A program made the position numbers and the translations under genes. A stretch of DNA of 64,000 nucleotides from Teichococcus wenyumeiae (GTDB taxonomy: Bacteria > Pseudomonadota > Alphaproteobacteria > Acetobacterales > Acetobacteraceae): NCBI RefSeq assembly GCF_003696345.1, contig NZ_RFLX01000002.1, positions 310,001 to 374,000 of the forward strand, written 5' to 3'. The notes below the pieces were generated by a model that saw nothing but the letters and a program-made list of their open reading frames with translations, did no database searches and was not told where the DNA came from. Below are positions 54,652-63,357 of the stretch, in pieces. Each line of letters opens with the position of its first letter. Positions within the stretch are counted from its first letter, which is position 1.

Positions 54652-55146
54652 ATGACCCATCCGCCAGAGTCTGTCCGTACTTCCCTGCCCGCCCTGCTGC
54701 CGGACCTGCGTGCCTTCGCCCGCTTCCTGGCGCGTGACGCCGCCCTGGCCGACGACCTGGTGCAGGAAGCGGTGCTGCGCGCCCTTCGGGCAGAAATGCA
54801 GTGGATTCCTGGAACCAGCCTGCGGGCTTGGGTGTTTCATATCCTGAGGAACGTGTTCCTGGAGCAGATTCGCCGCCGCGGCACCGAGCGCCGCGCGCTG
54901 GAGCGGATGCCCGATCCGGGAGAAAGCGGTGTGCCGCAGGAGGACCACGGGGAACTGGAGGACCTCGGCCGTGCCTTGCAGGCCCTGCCACTGCCGCAGC
55001 GGGAGGCGCTGATCCTGGTGGGGGCGCATGGCCTGTCGCACGAGGAAGCGGCCGTCATCTGCGCCGTGCCGGTGGGCACGGTGAAAGCCAGGGTGTCGCG
55101 GGCCCGTGCGGCGCTGGCACGCAACTTTCCGCATCGCGCCATATAG
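54652..55146 (+). CDS. ECF sigma factor, EcfG-like, first copy
   Basis: This 164-residue protein has sigma region 2 (DLRAFARFLARDAALADDLVQEAVLRAL) and region 4 (LPLPQREALILVGAHGLSHEEAAVICAVPVGTVKARVSRARAAL). It resembles EcfG. It stands divergent from phyR and 177 bases upstream of a second sigma factor, but is not directly followed by nepR. The ribosome site is weak. Confidence 0.9.
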   Translation: MTHPPESVRTSLPALLPDLRAFARFLARDAALADDLVQEAVLRALRAEMQWIPGTSLRAWVFHILRNVFLEQIRRRGTERRALERMPDPGESGVPQEDHGELEDLGRALQALPLPQREALILVGAHGLSHEEAAVICAVPVGTVKARVSRARAALARNFPHRAI

Positions 55147-55323
55147 GCGCGGCGCATTGCCGGAGCTTGGCCGGGTTCGGAGGGCGAGGTGGAGAAAGCG
55201 CATGGATCCACGTCGCCAATGGCCGGGTCCGGGGCATGGTTACATGCTTTGCTCGCATATCTGCCATGCGTTCGCATGAAGGATTCCACGCAACCGTCTT
55301 AACCGCTGGGTCATTGGTCGAGC

Positions 55324-55992
55324 ATGCAAGGCCATGACAAGGACATCCATTCCGTGAGCAAGTCCGAGACCGCAGAAGCCGTCCTGAACGTGGCGGAAGG
55401 CCCCAGCTTCCACGAACAGCTTGTTGCCCTGCTGCCGCGGCTGCGGGTGCAGGCGGTGTCGATGACCCGCAACCGCGCCGACGCCGACGATCTGGTGCAG
55501 GCGGCGGTCAGCAACGCCCTGGCCGCCCAGGCCAGCTTCACGCCCGGCACCAACTTCGGCGCCTGGATGTTCCGCATCCTGCGCAACCGCTTCCTGTCCG
55601 ACATCCGTCGCAAGCGTGACACCTGCGACATGGACAACGCGCCGGCCGAGGCGCTGGCGCGCCCCGCCGCGCAGGAAGACAGCCTGGCCCTGCGCGAGCT
55701 GCGCATGCGCCTGGCCGACCTGCCGGAAGACCACCGCACTGCCCTGATGCTCGTGACCGTGCAGGGCATGTCCTATGAGGAAGCGGCCGAGGTGATGGGC
55801 TGCGCGGTCGGCACGGCCAAGTGCCGCGTCTTCCGCGCCCGCCGTCAGCTGGAAGCCTGGCTGGTTGGCGAGGAGCCGAAGGCGAAGCGCGGAACGGCTC
55901 AGGCCCAGGCTGGCGAGACCACCCGCCGTGGTGCTACAAGCCGCAAAACGATCTCAAAGGCCAGCGGGCAGGCACTGCACCTGGGAAGCTGA
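55324..55992 (+). CDS. ECF sigma factor, EcfG-like, second copy adjacent to nepR
   Basis: This 222-residue sigma factor has region 2 (LLPRLRVQAVSMTRNRADADDLVQAAVSNAL) and region 4 (LPEDHRTALMLVTVQGMSYEEAAEVMGCAVGTAKCRVFRARRQL). Its C-terminus has an extra basic tail of about 45 residues (KAKRGTAQAQ, SRKTISKASG) that region 4 does not need. It is directly followed by nepR, overlapping by one base, so it is the likelier NepR client. GTG 55354, with AAGGA ten bases upstream, is a possible shorter start. Confidence 0.92.
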   Translation: MQGHDKDIHSVSKSETAEAVLNVAEGPSFHEQLVALLPRLRVQAVSMTRNRADADDLVQAAVSNALAAQASFTPGTNFGAWMFRILRNRFLSDIRRKRDTCDMDNAPAEALARPAAQEDSLALRELRMRLADLPEDHRTALMLVTVQGMSYEEAAEVMGCAVGTAKCRVFRARRQLEAWLVGEEPKAKRGTAQAQAGETTRRGATSRKTISKASGQALHLGS

Positions 55993-56201
55993 TGGACGAA
56001 CAGGCGGACAAGCGCGTGTTGGCGGAGGAGGGCGAAGAGCCCTCCGACCGTCCGAAGGAGGGGCGCGCCCGGAAGGGCACCCCTGATGCCGCCTTCGATC
56101 TGTGGCTGCAACGCGGCCTGCATGCCATGTATGATGACATCGCCCGCGAACCCATTCCCGAAGAGCTGCTCCGGTTGATTGAGCAGGACCGGACGAAGTG
56201 A
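55992..56201 (+). CDS. nepR: Anti-sigma factor NepR
   Basis: This 69-residue protein has an acidic N-terminus and the NepR helix (LWLQRGLHAMYDDIAREPIP, then LRLIEQ), which holds EcfG inactive until PhyR binds it. It overlaps the sigma gene by one base and the kinase gene by four (GTGA), so stoichiometry is probably set by coupled translation. Confidence 0.93.
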   Translation: MDEQADKRVLAEEGEEPSDRPKEGRARKGTPDAAFDLWLQRGLHAMYDDIAREPIPEELLRLIEQDRTK

Positions 56202-58009
56202 ACCCACCGGCGGCGCCACCGTCCCGGTGGGCGCCGTGGCGGTTACTCCAGAGTGTTCGCGGACGCATGCTGCTGCTGCTGATGGTGGCAAGCGTCCCCG
56301 TCATCGGCATTGCCGGCGCCAACGCCATCCTGGGCTATGAGGCCGAGCTGGCCATTGGCCGGCGCAACGCCGCCATGCTGCGGGAAATCGCGGCCGAGCG
56401 CCACGGCGCCACCCTGGCCGCCATGCAGGACATGTTGCAGGGCATCGCCCGCACCCCTGCCCTTTCCACCGACATCGACGGAAACTGCGGCCTCCGCCTC
56501 GGCAATCTGCTGGATATCCAGCGGGAACGTTATTCCAATATCTGGGTGATGGACGGCGAGGGCCGCATCCTCTGCAGCGCGCTGCCGCATGTGCAGGCCG
56601 GCGCCGATTATTCGGCCTCCTCCATCTTCCCCCTGGCCCAGGCCGAGGCCGAGCGCATGGCCGCCGGGGTGGCCGGGGCCGGCTTCGCGCTAAACCGCTT
56701 CACCAACGGGCGCGTGACCAACCGCCCCCTGCTGGTCGGGCTGGTGCCGGTGGTGGCGGATGGCAAGCTGGCGCGCATCGTCGCCGCCGGGCTGCTGATG
56801 GATGTGTTCATCCGCAGCGAGAACCGCAGCCGCCTGAACGCCACTCAGCGTGTCTGGCTGGTGGACCGCGAGAACACCCCCCTGCCCCTGACCCCCGCCC
56901 GCGCCGGCGAATTGCCCGACGAGGCGACGCTGGAGGCGCTGACGGCCCATCCCGACGGCGCCGCCATCGAGACCCAGGCCCGCAACGGCCAGGAATTCGC
57001 CTATGCCGCCACAGCGCTGGATACCGATGTGCGGTTGGTGGTGGGCCTGCCCACCGGCGGGCTGCGCCGCACCGCCAATGAATTGCTGCTGCGCCGGGTG
57101 GCCGAGCTGGCGGCCTTTCTGCTGGCCTGCCTGGTCGTCATCGTGGTGGGCGCCGATATCGCCATTGCCCGGCCGCTGCGCGTGCTGGCCGGGCGGGTGC
57201 GGGAATGGCGCCCCGGCGCCCCCTTCGGCGGCAAGCCACTGCGTGGGGAGCCGGAGGAGGTCAGCCGGCTGGAACAGGCCTTCACCGATGCCGCCGTCGC
57301 CATCGCGGCGCGGGAGGAGGAGCTGCGCTCCGCCCTGCGCCAGCGCGACCTGCTGATGGCCGAGATCCATCACCGGGTGAAGAACAACCTGCAGATCGTG
57401 GCCTCGCTGCTGAACCTGCAGGCCAACCGGCTGCGCGACCCGGCCGCCAAGGCCGAATTCGGCACGGCGCGCGACCGTGTCCAGGCGCTCGCCACGCTGC
57501 ACCGCCACCTCTACACCAACCGCACCTTCGAGGCGATCGAGCTGCGCCCCTTCCTCCAGGAGCTCTGCCAGCAGCTCTTCTCCGCGCTGGGTGAGAAGCC
57601 GGGCAAGCGCATCAACCTGGTGGTGGAGGCCGGGCAGCTGGAGATCGTGACCGACCAGGCCGTCTCCCTGGCACTGCTGGTGACGGAGGCGGTGACCAAC
57701 AGCATCAAGCACGCCTTCCCCGACGGCAGCACCGGCACCATCACCATCTCCGTGCATACCGAGGCGACGGAGGAGGGCGAGGACGTGCTGCTCTCCATCC
57801 GCGACGACGGCCAGGGCATGGACGAGGAGGAGGATGGCGGCGGCGGCATCGGCATGACGCTGATCCAGGGCTTCGCCCAGCATCTGGGCGGCGAGATCGA
57901 GCGCCACCACGGCCCGGACGGCGGCACCGAGCTGAACCTGCGCTTCCCCCTGCGGCGGCGGGAAGGCGAGATCACCGGCCGCGCCATGAAGGTGGATGGC
58001 CACGATTAA
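56198..58009 (+). CDS. Membrane sensor histidine kinase of the HisKA_2 type (PhyK-like)
   Basis: This 603-residue kinase has two transmembrane helices (residues about 25-45 and about 300-325) flanking a periplasmic sensor domain of the Cache type (with DRENTPLPLTP). A HAMP-like linker follows, then a HisKA_2 phosphoacceptor near His391/392 (EIHHRVKNNLQIVASLLNLQ) and a HATPase domain (SIRDDGQGMDEEEDGGGGIGMTLIQGFAQHLGG). Kinases of this type are known to phosphorylate PhyR. GTG 56198 overlaps the nepR stop. Confidence 0.92.
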   Translation: MNPPAAPPSRWAPWRLLQSVRGRMLLLLMVASVPVIGIAGANAILGYEAELAIGRRNAAMLREIAAERHGATLAAMQDMLQGIARTPALSTDIDGNCGLRLGNLLDIQRERYSNIWVMDGEGRILCSALPHVQAGADYSASSIFPLAQAEAERMAAGVAGAGFALNRFTNGRVTNRPLLVGLVPVVADGKLARIVAAGLLMDVFIRSENRSRLNATQRVWLVDRENTPLPLTPARAGELPDEATLEALTAHPDGAAIETQARNGQEFAYAATALDTDVRLVVGLPTGGLRRTANELLLRRVAELAAFLLACLVVIVVGADIAIARPLRVLAGRVREWRPGAPFGGKPLRGEPEEVSRLEQAFTDAAVAIAAREEELRSALRQRDLLMAEIHHRVKNNLQIVASLLNLQANRLRDPAAKAEFGTARDRVQALATLHRHLYTNRTFEAIELRPFLQELCQQLFSALGEKPGKRINLVVEAGQLEIVTDQAVSLALLVTEAVTNSIKHAFPDGSTGTITISVHTEATEEGEDVLLSIRDDGQGMDEEEDGGGGIGMTLIQGFAQHLGGEIERHHGPDGGTELNLRFPLRRREGEITGRAMKVDGHD

Positions 58010-58042
58010 GAGGGCGGGCCTAAAGTACCGCTCACGCTTGCC

Positions 58043-58068
58043 GCAACCCGGATCTCCAGCGCGGCGTT
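58043..58068 (+). promoter_or_regulatory. Candidate EcfG-type promoter before the lipoprotein gene
   Basis: GCAAC at 58043 is followed after 17 bases by CGTT at 58065. It is one base from the GGAAC-N17-CGTT stress consensus and about 30 bases before the ATG of the small lipoprotein. Confidence 0.5.
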
Positions 58069-58098
58069 GAAGCGGCGTACGGGATAAGGAATTCCGCC

Positions 58099-58290
58099 AT
58101 GCGCAAGCTGTCCCTCCAGGTGCTGTCCGCCCTGGTGCTGCTGGTGCCGCTCGCCGCCTGCGAGGAAGGCCCGGCGGAGCGTGCCGGCCGCAGCATCGAC
58201 AATGCCGGCAGCGCCATCCGCGACACGGTGGACCCCCCGCGTGGCCCCGTCGAACGCCTGGGCCGCGACATCGACCGCGCGACCCGCTGA
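58099..58290 (+). CDS. Small lipoprotein (entericidin-like)
   Basis: This 63-residue protein has a lipobox (LVPLAAC, Cys21) and a short mature part with amphipathic repeats (GRSIDNAGSAIRDT). Similar small lipoproteins are made under stress. An AAGGAATT site precedes the ATG. Confidence 0.8.
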   Translation: MRKLSLQVLSALVLLVPLAACEEGPAERAGRSIDNAGSAIRDTVDPPRGPVERLGRDIDRATR

Positions 58291-58321
58291 ACCGCACCCA
58301 ACCTTTCAAGGAGCACCCGAC

Positions 58322-58618
58322 ATGGCTTCGTCCGACATCAACCTCGAACCCGTCGAGGAAAAGATCGCCGACCTCCGCCGCAAGGTGGAAGCACTGATGG
58401 AGGAGCGCGTCACCCCCGCCGTGACGCGCGCCGCCGGCCGCGCCCAGGACTTCGCGGACCGTGCCCAGGGCATGGCCAAGGATTTCGGTGGCCAGGTTTC
58501 CGGCACCGCCCGCAAGGAGGCCGATACCGTCGCCTCCCTGGTCAAGGAACGGCCCTTCACCTCCATCGCCCTGGCCGCCGGCCTGGGCTACGTCCTCGCC
58601 CGCCTGCTGGGACGCTGA
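58322..58618 (+). CDS. DUF883-family (ElaB/YqjD-like) protein
   Basis: This 98-residue protein has a long amphipathic helix and a C-terminal membrane anchor (SIALAAGLGYVLARLLGR), the DUF883 layout. Enteric YqjD and ElaB are stress-induced and link ribosomes or membranes. It starts 31 bases after the lipoprotein gene. Confidence 0.85.
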   Translation: MASSDINLEPVEEKIADLRRKVEALMEERVTPAVTRAAGRAQDFADRAQGMAKDFGGQVSGTARKEADTVASLVKERPFTSIALAAGLGYVLARLLGR

Positions 58619-58622
58619 CGCG

Positions 58623-59021
58623 ATGCGGTCGCTCCGCCTTCTGAACGTCGCCTGGGAGGCGGAGCGCACCCGGCTTGGCCTGCGGGTGCAGCGGGAAGTC
58701 CGCCGCGTCATCCTGCTGCTCGCGGCCGCGGTGATGATCGGCGCTGCCTTCGCCATGCTGCACCTGATCGCCTGGATCGCGCTGGGCGACACACTCTCCC
58801 CGCTCTGGCGCGCCGTGGTCATCTTCGCCGCCGACCTCGTGCTGGCGCTGATCCTGGGCCTGATCGCCATGCGCAACCCGGCAAGCCCGGCCGAGCTGGA
58901 AGCCGCCTCCATCCGCCGCACCGCGCTGCATGAGGCGCGCAGCGGCATCGGCGTCTCGCTGCTGCCGCTGGCCTTCACCTTCCTGCGCAACCGCCGTGCG
59001 AAGCGGCGCGAGCGCTTCTAG
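58623..59021 (+). CDS. Phage-holin-like membrane protein (holin 3_6 family)
   Basis: This 132-residue protein has two transmembrane helices (ILLLAAAVMIGAAFAMLHLIAWIAL and VVIFAADLVLALILGLIAM) flanked by charged helices, the YqjE-like phage_holin_3_6 pattern. It starts four bases after the DUF883 stop; the YqjD/YqjE order of E. coli is the same. It is unlikely to be a true phage gene. Confidence 0.85.
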   Translation: MRSLRLLNVAWEAERTRLGLRVQREVRRVILLLAAAVMIGAAFAMLHLIAWIALGDTLSPLWRAVVIFAADLVLALILGLIAMRNPASPAELEAASIRRTALHEARSGIGVSLLPLAFTFLRNRRAKRRERF

Positions 59022-59066
59022 CGCCCGCCCTCGCCAGCCCGGCGCGCCCCACCCTATATCCGGCGC

Positions 59067-59909
59067 ATGCCCGAGCTTCCCGAAGTCGAGACCGTGATGC
59101 GCGGCCTGGCCGCCGTGCTGGAAGGCCAGACCATCCTGCGCGCCGAGACCCGGCGCGAGGGCATGCGCTGGCCCTTCCCCGCCGGACTGGCCCAGACCCT
59201 TTCCGGCGCCCGCGTCACCGGCTTCCGCCGGCGCGGCAAATACATGCTGATGCGCCTTTCCAACGCCCAGTCGGTGCTGATCCACCTCGGCATGTCCGGC
59301 CGCATGGTGGCCCGCCCGCGCGGCGCCAATGCCCCGCCGCCCGCGCATGAGCACCTGGTGCTGGAAACCGCTGAAGGCACCCATGTCGGCTTCGTGGACC
59401 CGCGCCGCTTCGGCAGCGTGGATCTGGTGCCCACCGCCGCCGAGGACAGCCACCGCCTGCTGGCCGGCATGGGGCCGGAACCGCTGGAGGACGACTTCAC
59501 CCCCGCCATCCTCGCCGCCGCCCTGGCCGGCAAGCAGACGCCCATCAAGGCCGCGCTGCTGGACCAGTCCGTGGTGGCGGGCCTCGGCAATATCTATGTG
59601 GCCGAAGCGCTGTTCCGCGCCGGCATCTCTCCCCGCCGCCTTGCCGGCACGGTGCCGGGCGCCAGGGCGGAACGGCTGGTGCCGGCCATCAAGGACGTGC
59701 TGCGGGACGCCATCGAGGCCGGCGGCTCCTCGCTGCGCGACTATGTGCAGGCGGATGGGGAGCTGGGGCACTTCCAGGACCGCTTCCGCGTCTATGACCG
59801 CGAGGGCGAACCCTGCCCCCTCTGCCCGGGCAAGCCGGGCTGCCAGGGGGTCTCCCGCATCGTGCAGGCCGGGCGCAGCACCTTCTTCTGCGCGCGGACG
59901 CAGCGATAG
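59067..59909 (+). CDS. mutM: Formamidopyrimidine-DNA glycosylase MutM
   Basis: This 280-residue enzyme removes 8-oxoguanine and cuts the DNA strand. The catalytic [13 protein letters not shown] is at residues 2-14, with the usual helix-two-turn-helix region ([20 protein letters not shown]). The C-terminal zinc finger is altered: [15 protein letters not shown] gives extra Cys near the first pair, but the final pair reads FFCARTQR, with Thr in place of the last Cys. Confidence 0.95.
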   Translation: MPELPEVETVMRGLAAVLEGQTILRAETRREGMRWPFPAGLAQTLSGARVTGFRRRGKYMLMRLSNAQSVLIHLGMSGRMVARPRGANAPPPAHEHLVLETAEGTHVGFVDPRRFGSVDLVPTAAEDSHRLLAGMGPEPLEDDFTPAILAAALAGKQTPIKAALLDQSVVAGLGNIYVAEALFRAGISPRRLAGTVPGARAERLVPAIKDVLRDAIEAGGSSLRDYVQADGELGHFQDRFRVYDREGEPCPLCPGKPGCQGVSRIVQAGRSTFFCARTQR

Positions 59910-59916
59910 GCCGAGG

Positions 59917-59985
59917 CCAGGGGGCGCCGCCCCCTGGACCCCCGCCGGGGTGGAAAGTCCACCCCGGGCCCCGCTGCGGGTTTTT
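59917..59985 (+). repeat. Two-hairpin intergenic repeat, copy A (also the mutM terminator)
   Basis: Hairpin 1 is CCAGGGGGC/GCCCCCTGG (59917-59937). Hairpin 2 is CCGGGGTGGA/TCCACCCCGG around AAG (59945-59967). A CCCGC/GCGGG element with TTTTT at 59981 follows. The same pair recurs at 63277 and, inverted, at 60097. Confidence 0.8.
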
Positions 59986-60096
59986 CCTGACCGGCGCCCT
60001 CGGATATTTTTCAGAAAGGCCACAGGGGCTGAGGCCGCGGTCGCCGAGGGTCCGCGCCCCTCGGCGGAACCACCATGCCACCCGAAACAGATGGCG

Positions 60097-60158
60097 GGGC
60101 CCGGGGTGACCCTGTCACCCCGGCGGGGGTGGTCCGGAGGGGGCGGCGCCCCCTCTGG
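60097..60158 (-). repeat. Two-hairpin repeat, copy C, inverted orientation
   Basis: Hairpin 2 is CCGGGGTGAC/GTCACCCCGG around CCT (60101-60123); hairpin 1 is AGGGGGC/GCCCCCT (60138-60154). The two hairpins are in the reverse order of copy A. The stem bases GA/TC of copy A have become AC/GT here, a paired change. Confidence 0.75.
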
Positions 60159-60215
60159 CCGCGGCCGCGTCCCCGGTGCAATCTGCGCCACCCGGAAAGC
60201 AAGGAAGCAGAGCGC

Positions 60216-60992
60216 ATGGCCGAATACGAGATGATCCTGACCGAGGTGCAGGGCGCCGCCGGGGTGATCCGCCTCAACCGCCCCCAGGCCATGAACGCGC
60301 TTTGCGACCAGTTGATGGACGAGCTGGGCCAGGCCCTGCACGCCTTCGATGCCGACCCCGCCATCGCCGCCATTGTGCTGACCGGCAATGATAAGGCCTT
60401 CGCCGCCGGGGCCGATATCCGCGAGATGCAGCCACGCTCCTGGCCCGGCACCTACCTGAACGACTTCATCGCGCCCTGGGAGGCGGTGCTGGGCGTCCGC
60501 AAGCCCGTCATCGCCGCCGTGGCCGGCTTCGCCCTGGGCGGCGGCTGCGAGGTCGCGATGATGTGCGACATCCTGCTGGCGGCGGATAACGCCAGGTTCG
60601 GCCAGCCCGAGATCAAGCTGGGCATCGTCCCCGGCGCCGGCGGCAGCCAGCGGCTGACGCGTGCCATCGGCAAGTCCAAGGCCATGGAGATGGTGCTGAC
60701 CGGCCGCATGATGGATGCCGCCGAGGCCGAGCGCACCGGGCTGGTGGCCCGCGTGGTGCCCCTGGCGGAGCTGCTGCCGGAGGCCGTGGCCCTGGCACAG
60801 AAGATCGGCGAGCTTTCCCCCCCCGCCGTCGCCATGGCCAAGGAAGCGGTGAATGCCGCCTTCGAGCTGCCGCTGCGCGAGGGGCTGCGGCTGGAGCGCC
60901 GCCTCTTCCTCTCCCTCTTCGGCACCGAGGACCAGAAGGAGGGGATGGCCGCCTTCAACGAGAAGCGCAAACCCAGCTTCCGGCGGGGGTGA
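60216..60992 (+). CDS. Enoyl-CoA hydratase
   Basis: This 258-residue crotonase adds water to trans-2-enoyl-CoA in fatty-acid or amino-acid degradation. The two oxyanion-hole motifs ([11 protein letters not shown] and [15 protein letters not shown]) and both catalytic Glu positions ([10 protein letters not shown] and [16 protein letters not shown]) are present. The start at 60216 gives the common MAEYEMIL form. The order mutM, enoyl-CoA hydratase, rpsT, dnaA is conserved in alphaproteobacteria. Confidence 0.93.
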   Translation: MAEYEMILTEVQGAAGVIRLNRPQAMNALCDQLMDELGQALHAFDADPAIAAIVLTGNDKAFAAGADIREMQPRSWPGTYLNDFIAPWEAVLGVRKPVIAAVAGFALGGGCEVAMMCDILLAADNARFGQPEIKLGIVPGAGGSQRLTRAIGKSKAMEMVLTGRMMDAAEAERTGLVARVVPLAELLPEAVALAQKIGELSPPAVAMAKEAVNAAFELPLREGLRLERRLFLSLFGTEDQKEGMAAFNEKRKPSFRRG

Positions 60993-61025
60993 GCCATGCG
61001 CGGAGGCCTGAAAGGTGACTTCGCA

Positions 61026-61055
61026 TTGACTCTTATCCCCAGGCGCGGGTAGAAG
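61026..61055 (+). promoter_or_regulatory. Candidate sigma-70 promoter for rpsT
   Basis: TTGACT at 61026 and TAGAAG at 61050 with 18 bases between. The following leader is about 70 bases, and it is the only clear promoter-like stretch in the 135-base gap. Confidence 0.45.
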
Positions 61056-61127
61056 CGGCGCCTTCCCGTGGCGGGCTGACCGGCCCGCGCGCTCTCGACA
61101 AACAGACGACTGGTACGAACACACGCC

Positions 61128-61403
61128 ATGGCGAACACCGCTTCCGCGCGCAAGCGCATCCGGCAGAATGCCACCCGCAACGAGCGCAACCGCGCCCGTC
61201 GGTCTCGCGTCTCCACCTTCCTGGTGAAGGTTGAGAAGGCGATCTCCGGTGGCGACAAGGCCGCCGCGCAGGCCGCCTTCAAGGACGTGCAGCCCGAGAT
61301 GCAGCGCGCCGCCACCAAGGGCGTGATGCATTCCAACACCATCGCCCGCAAGCTTTCGCGCCTGTCCGCGCGCATCAAGGCCCTGGGTTCGGCCCAGGCC
61401 TGA
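61128..61403 (+). CDS. rpsT: 30S ribosomal protein S20
   Basis: This 91-residue protein is very basic and begins [21 protein letters not shown] with a helical tail ([17 protein letters not shown]), as S20 proteins bind 16S rRNA. It has the normal length and is placed just before dnaA as in many alphaproteobacteria. Confidence 0.98.
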   Translation: MANTASARKRIRQNATRNERNRARRSRVSTFLVKVEKAISGGDKAAAQAAFKDVQPEMQRAATKGVMHSNTIARKLSRLSARIKALGSAQA

Positions 61404-61414
61404 TGCTGGCCGGC

Positions 61415-61445
61415 CAACCCTGAACGGGACTTTCCCGCAGGGTTG
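61415..61445 (+). terminator. Hairpin after rpsT
   Basis: CAACCCTG/CAGGGTTG encloses CGGGA/TCCCG. No T run. It begins 11 bases past the rpsT stop and could end or protect the transcript. Confidence 0.5.
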
Positions 61446-61764
61446 ACCGCCAGGGCTCCTGTTCACGCCATATTCCCGTTGCGCCGGATGGCCTGCGGGA
61501 ATAGCCTTCAAGAACAGGCGCCCTTTCAGACACAGATTTCCGTTTAACTCGTTGTATTGGCCGTTCCTCCGGCCGGGTTTCTTTTGCCCGACCGCGAATC
61601 ACGGATAGCGGAACCGTGTCTTGTTCTAAGGGACTGCTGTGTCTTGTTCGGGAAAATGCCGCGTCCGCCCCTGTTCGGTGCCCTGTTAAGGGCCAAATCA
61701 GCAGAGGCTCCGGCACTTCCCGTCAGGACCGCGCCGGGCTGGTTTTGGGTGATGAGGATGGCAG
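61446..61764 (+). promoter_or_regulatory. dnaA leader with nested stem and 11-base direct repeat
   Basis: CCTGTTC (61458) pairs with GAACAGG (61510), enclosing ATTCCCG/CGGGAAT (61472/61496). Further on, GTGTCTTGTTC occurs twice (61616 and 61639). No 9-mer DnaA box TTATCCACA and no AT-rich cluster are seen, so this looks like dnaA's control region, not oriC. Confidence 0.45.
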
Positions 61765-63270
61765 GTGCTTCGCATGGAGAATGAGCTCGACATGCCGTCT
61801 CAGCCCCCGCAGGAGATGATGGCCCGCGACAGCGAAGGCCAGGACCCTGTGGCGGAGGCCTGGGCCCGGATTCGCGGCCGCCTGCGGGAGGACGTGGGCG
61901 AGGTCGAGTACCGCTCCTGGCTGCGGCAGATGACCCTCTCGGCCATCGAGGGCGAGGAAGTCGTCATTCTGCTGCCCACGCGCTTCCTGCGGGACTGGGT
62001 TCGCACCCATTACAGCGACCGCCTGCGCGTGCTGTGGCAGGCCGAGCATCCCGGCGTGCGCCGCATCGACATCCGCGTGGCCACCGAGGCCCGTCCGGCC
62101 GAGCCGCGTGGCGAGGAGCCCGCGCAGCCCCGCGCCGGCGGCCTGGCCGAGTCGCTCTCTCCCCGCCAGCCCGAGCCTGTCCGCCCGGAACCCGCCCGCG
62201 CCGCCGAGCCGCGTGCCGCCGAGCGCCCGACCAACGACTGGTCGGCCAAGCTGGACCCGCGCTTCACCTTCGACAGCTTCGTCGTCGGCAAGCCGAATGA
62301 ATTCGCCCATGCCTGCGCCCGCCGCGTGGCCGAGAAGCCGGCGAGTCCGGGCTTCAACCCGCTGTTCCTGTATGGCGGCGTCGGCCTGGGCAAGACGCAC
62401 CTGATGCATGCCGTCGCCTGGGCCATCCAGAATGGCGAGGGCGGTGTCGAGCGCCACGTGACCTACATGTCGGCCGAGACCTTCATGTACCGGTTCATCA
62501 ACGCGCTGCGGAACCAGTCCACCATGCAGTTCAAGGAATCGCTGCGTTCCGTCGATGTGCTGATGATCGACGACCTGCAGTTCCTGATCGGCAAGGACAA
62601 TACGCAGGAAGAATTCTTCCACACCTTCAATGCGCTGGTGGATGCCGGCAAACAGATCGTGGTGTCCGCCGACAAGTCGCCTTCCGACCTGTCCGGGCTG
62701 GAGGACCGCCTGCGCACCCGCCTCGGCTGCGGCATGGTGGCCGATATCCATGCCACCACCTACGAGCTGCGCATCTCCATCCTCCAGGCCAAGGCGCAGA
62801 CCGCTGAGGTCGAGGTGCCGTCGCGCGTGCTGGAATTCCTGGCGCACAAGATCACCAGCAACGTCCGTGAGCTGGAAGGCGCCCTGAACCGCCTGATCGC
62901 CCATGCGAACCTCTTCGGCCGCCCGGTGACGCTGGAGAGCGCCCAGGAGGTCCTGCACGACATCCTGCGCGCCCATGACCGCCGCGTGACGATCGAGGAG
63001 ATCCAGCGCAAGGTCGCGGAGCACTACAACATCCGCCTGACCGACATGTCCTCCGCCCGCCGCGCCCGCAACGTGGCGCGCCCGCGGCAGGTGGCCATGT
63101 ACCTGGCCAAGCAGCTCACCTCCCGCTCCCTGCCCGAGATCGGCCGCCGCTTCGGCAACCGCGACCACACCACGGTCATGCATGCTGTCTCCCGCGTCGC
63201 CGAGCTGATGCAGGCCGATGTCTCCTTCGCCGAGGATGTCGAGCTGCTGCGGCGTATGCTGGAGACCTGA
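61765..63270 (+). CDS. dnaA: Chromosomal replication initiator DnaA
   Basis: This 501-residue AAA+ protein opens the replication origin. Domain I is at residues about 20-105. A Pro/Ala/Arg-rich linker follows to about 150. Walker [10 protein letters not shown] is near residue 204, Walker [11 protein letters not shown] near 266, and the DNA-binding domain IV has [14 protein letters not shown] near 465. GTG 61765 was chosen because GAGGA lies six bases upstream; ATG 61774 is an alternative. Confidence 0.97.
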   Translation: MLRMENELDMPSQPPQEMMARDSEGQDPVAEAWARIRGRLREDVGEVEYRSWLRQMTLSAIEGEEVVILLPTRFLRDWVRTHYSDRLRVLWQAEHPGVRRIDIRVATEARPAEPRGEEPAQPRAGGLAESLSPRQPEPVRPEPARAAEPRAAERPTNDWSAKLDPRFTFDSFVVGKPNEFAHACARRVAEKPASPGFNPLFLYGGVGLGKTHLMHAVAWAIQNGEGGVERHVTYMSAETFMYRFINALRNQSTMQFKESLRSVDVLMIDDLQFLIGKDNTQEEFFHTFNALVDAGKQIVVSADKSPSDLSGLEDRLRTRLGCGMVADIHATTYELRISILQAKAQTAEVEVPSRVLEFLAHKITSNVRELEGALNRLIAHANLFGRPVTLESAQEVLHDILRAHDRRVTIEEIQRKVAEHYNIRLTDMSSARRARNVARPRQVAMYLAKQLTSRSLPEIGRRFGNRDHTTVMHAVSRVAELMQADVSFAEDVELLRRMLET

Positions 63271-63276
63271 AGCACT

Positions 63277-63333
63277 CCGGGGGCTCTGCCCCCGGTCCCC
63301 CGCCGGGGTGGAAAGTCCACCCCGGACCCCGCT
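63277..63333 (+). repeat. Two-hairpin intergenic repeat, copy B (after dnaA)
   Basis: Hairpin 1 is CCGGGGGC/GCCCCCGG around TCT (63277-63295); hairpin 2 is CCGGGGTGGA/TCCACCCCGG around AAG (63303-63325), identical to copy A in hairpin 2. Confidence 0.8.
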
Positions 63334-63357
63334 TCGAGTTCATGTCCCGCCTGACTG

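Noticed and set aside
58623-59021. Prophage remnant suggested by a holin-like protein
   Set aside because: The gene sits in the YqjD/YqjE-like stress arrangement with no other phage gene nearby.
61033-61041. TTATCCCCA as a DnaA box upstream of rpsT
   Set aside because: It is a single copy with one mismatch and fits inside a TTGACT promoter spacer. One site is not evidence for an origin.
61404-61764. Possible oriC beside dnaA
   Set aside because: No 9-mer DnaA boxes of the TTATCCACA type and no AT-rich cluster are seen. In alphaproteobacteria oriC is often not beside dnaA.
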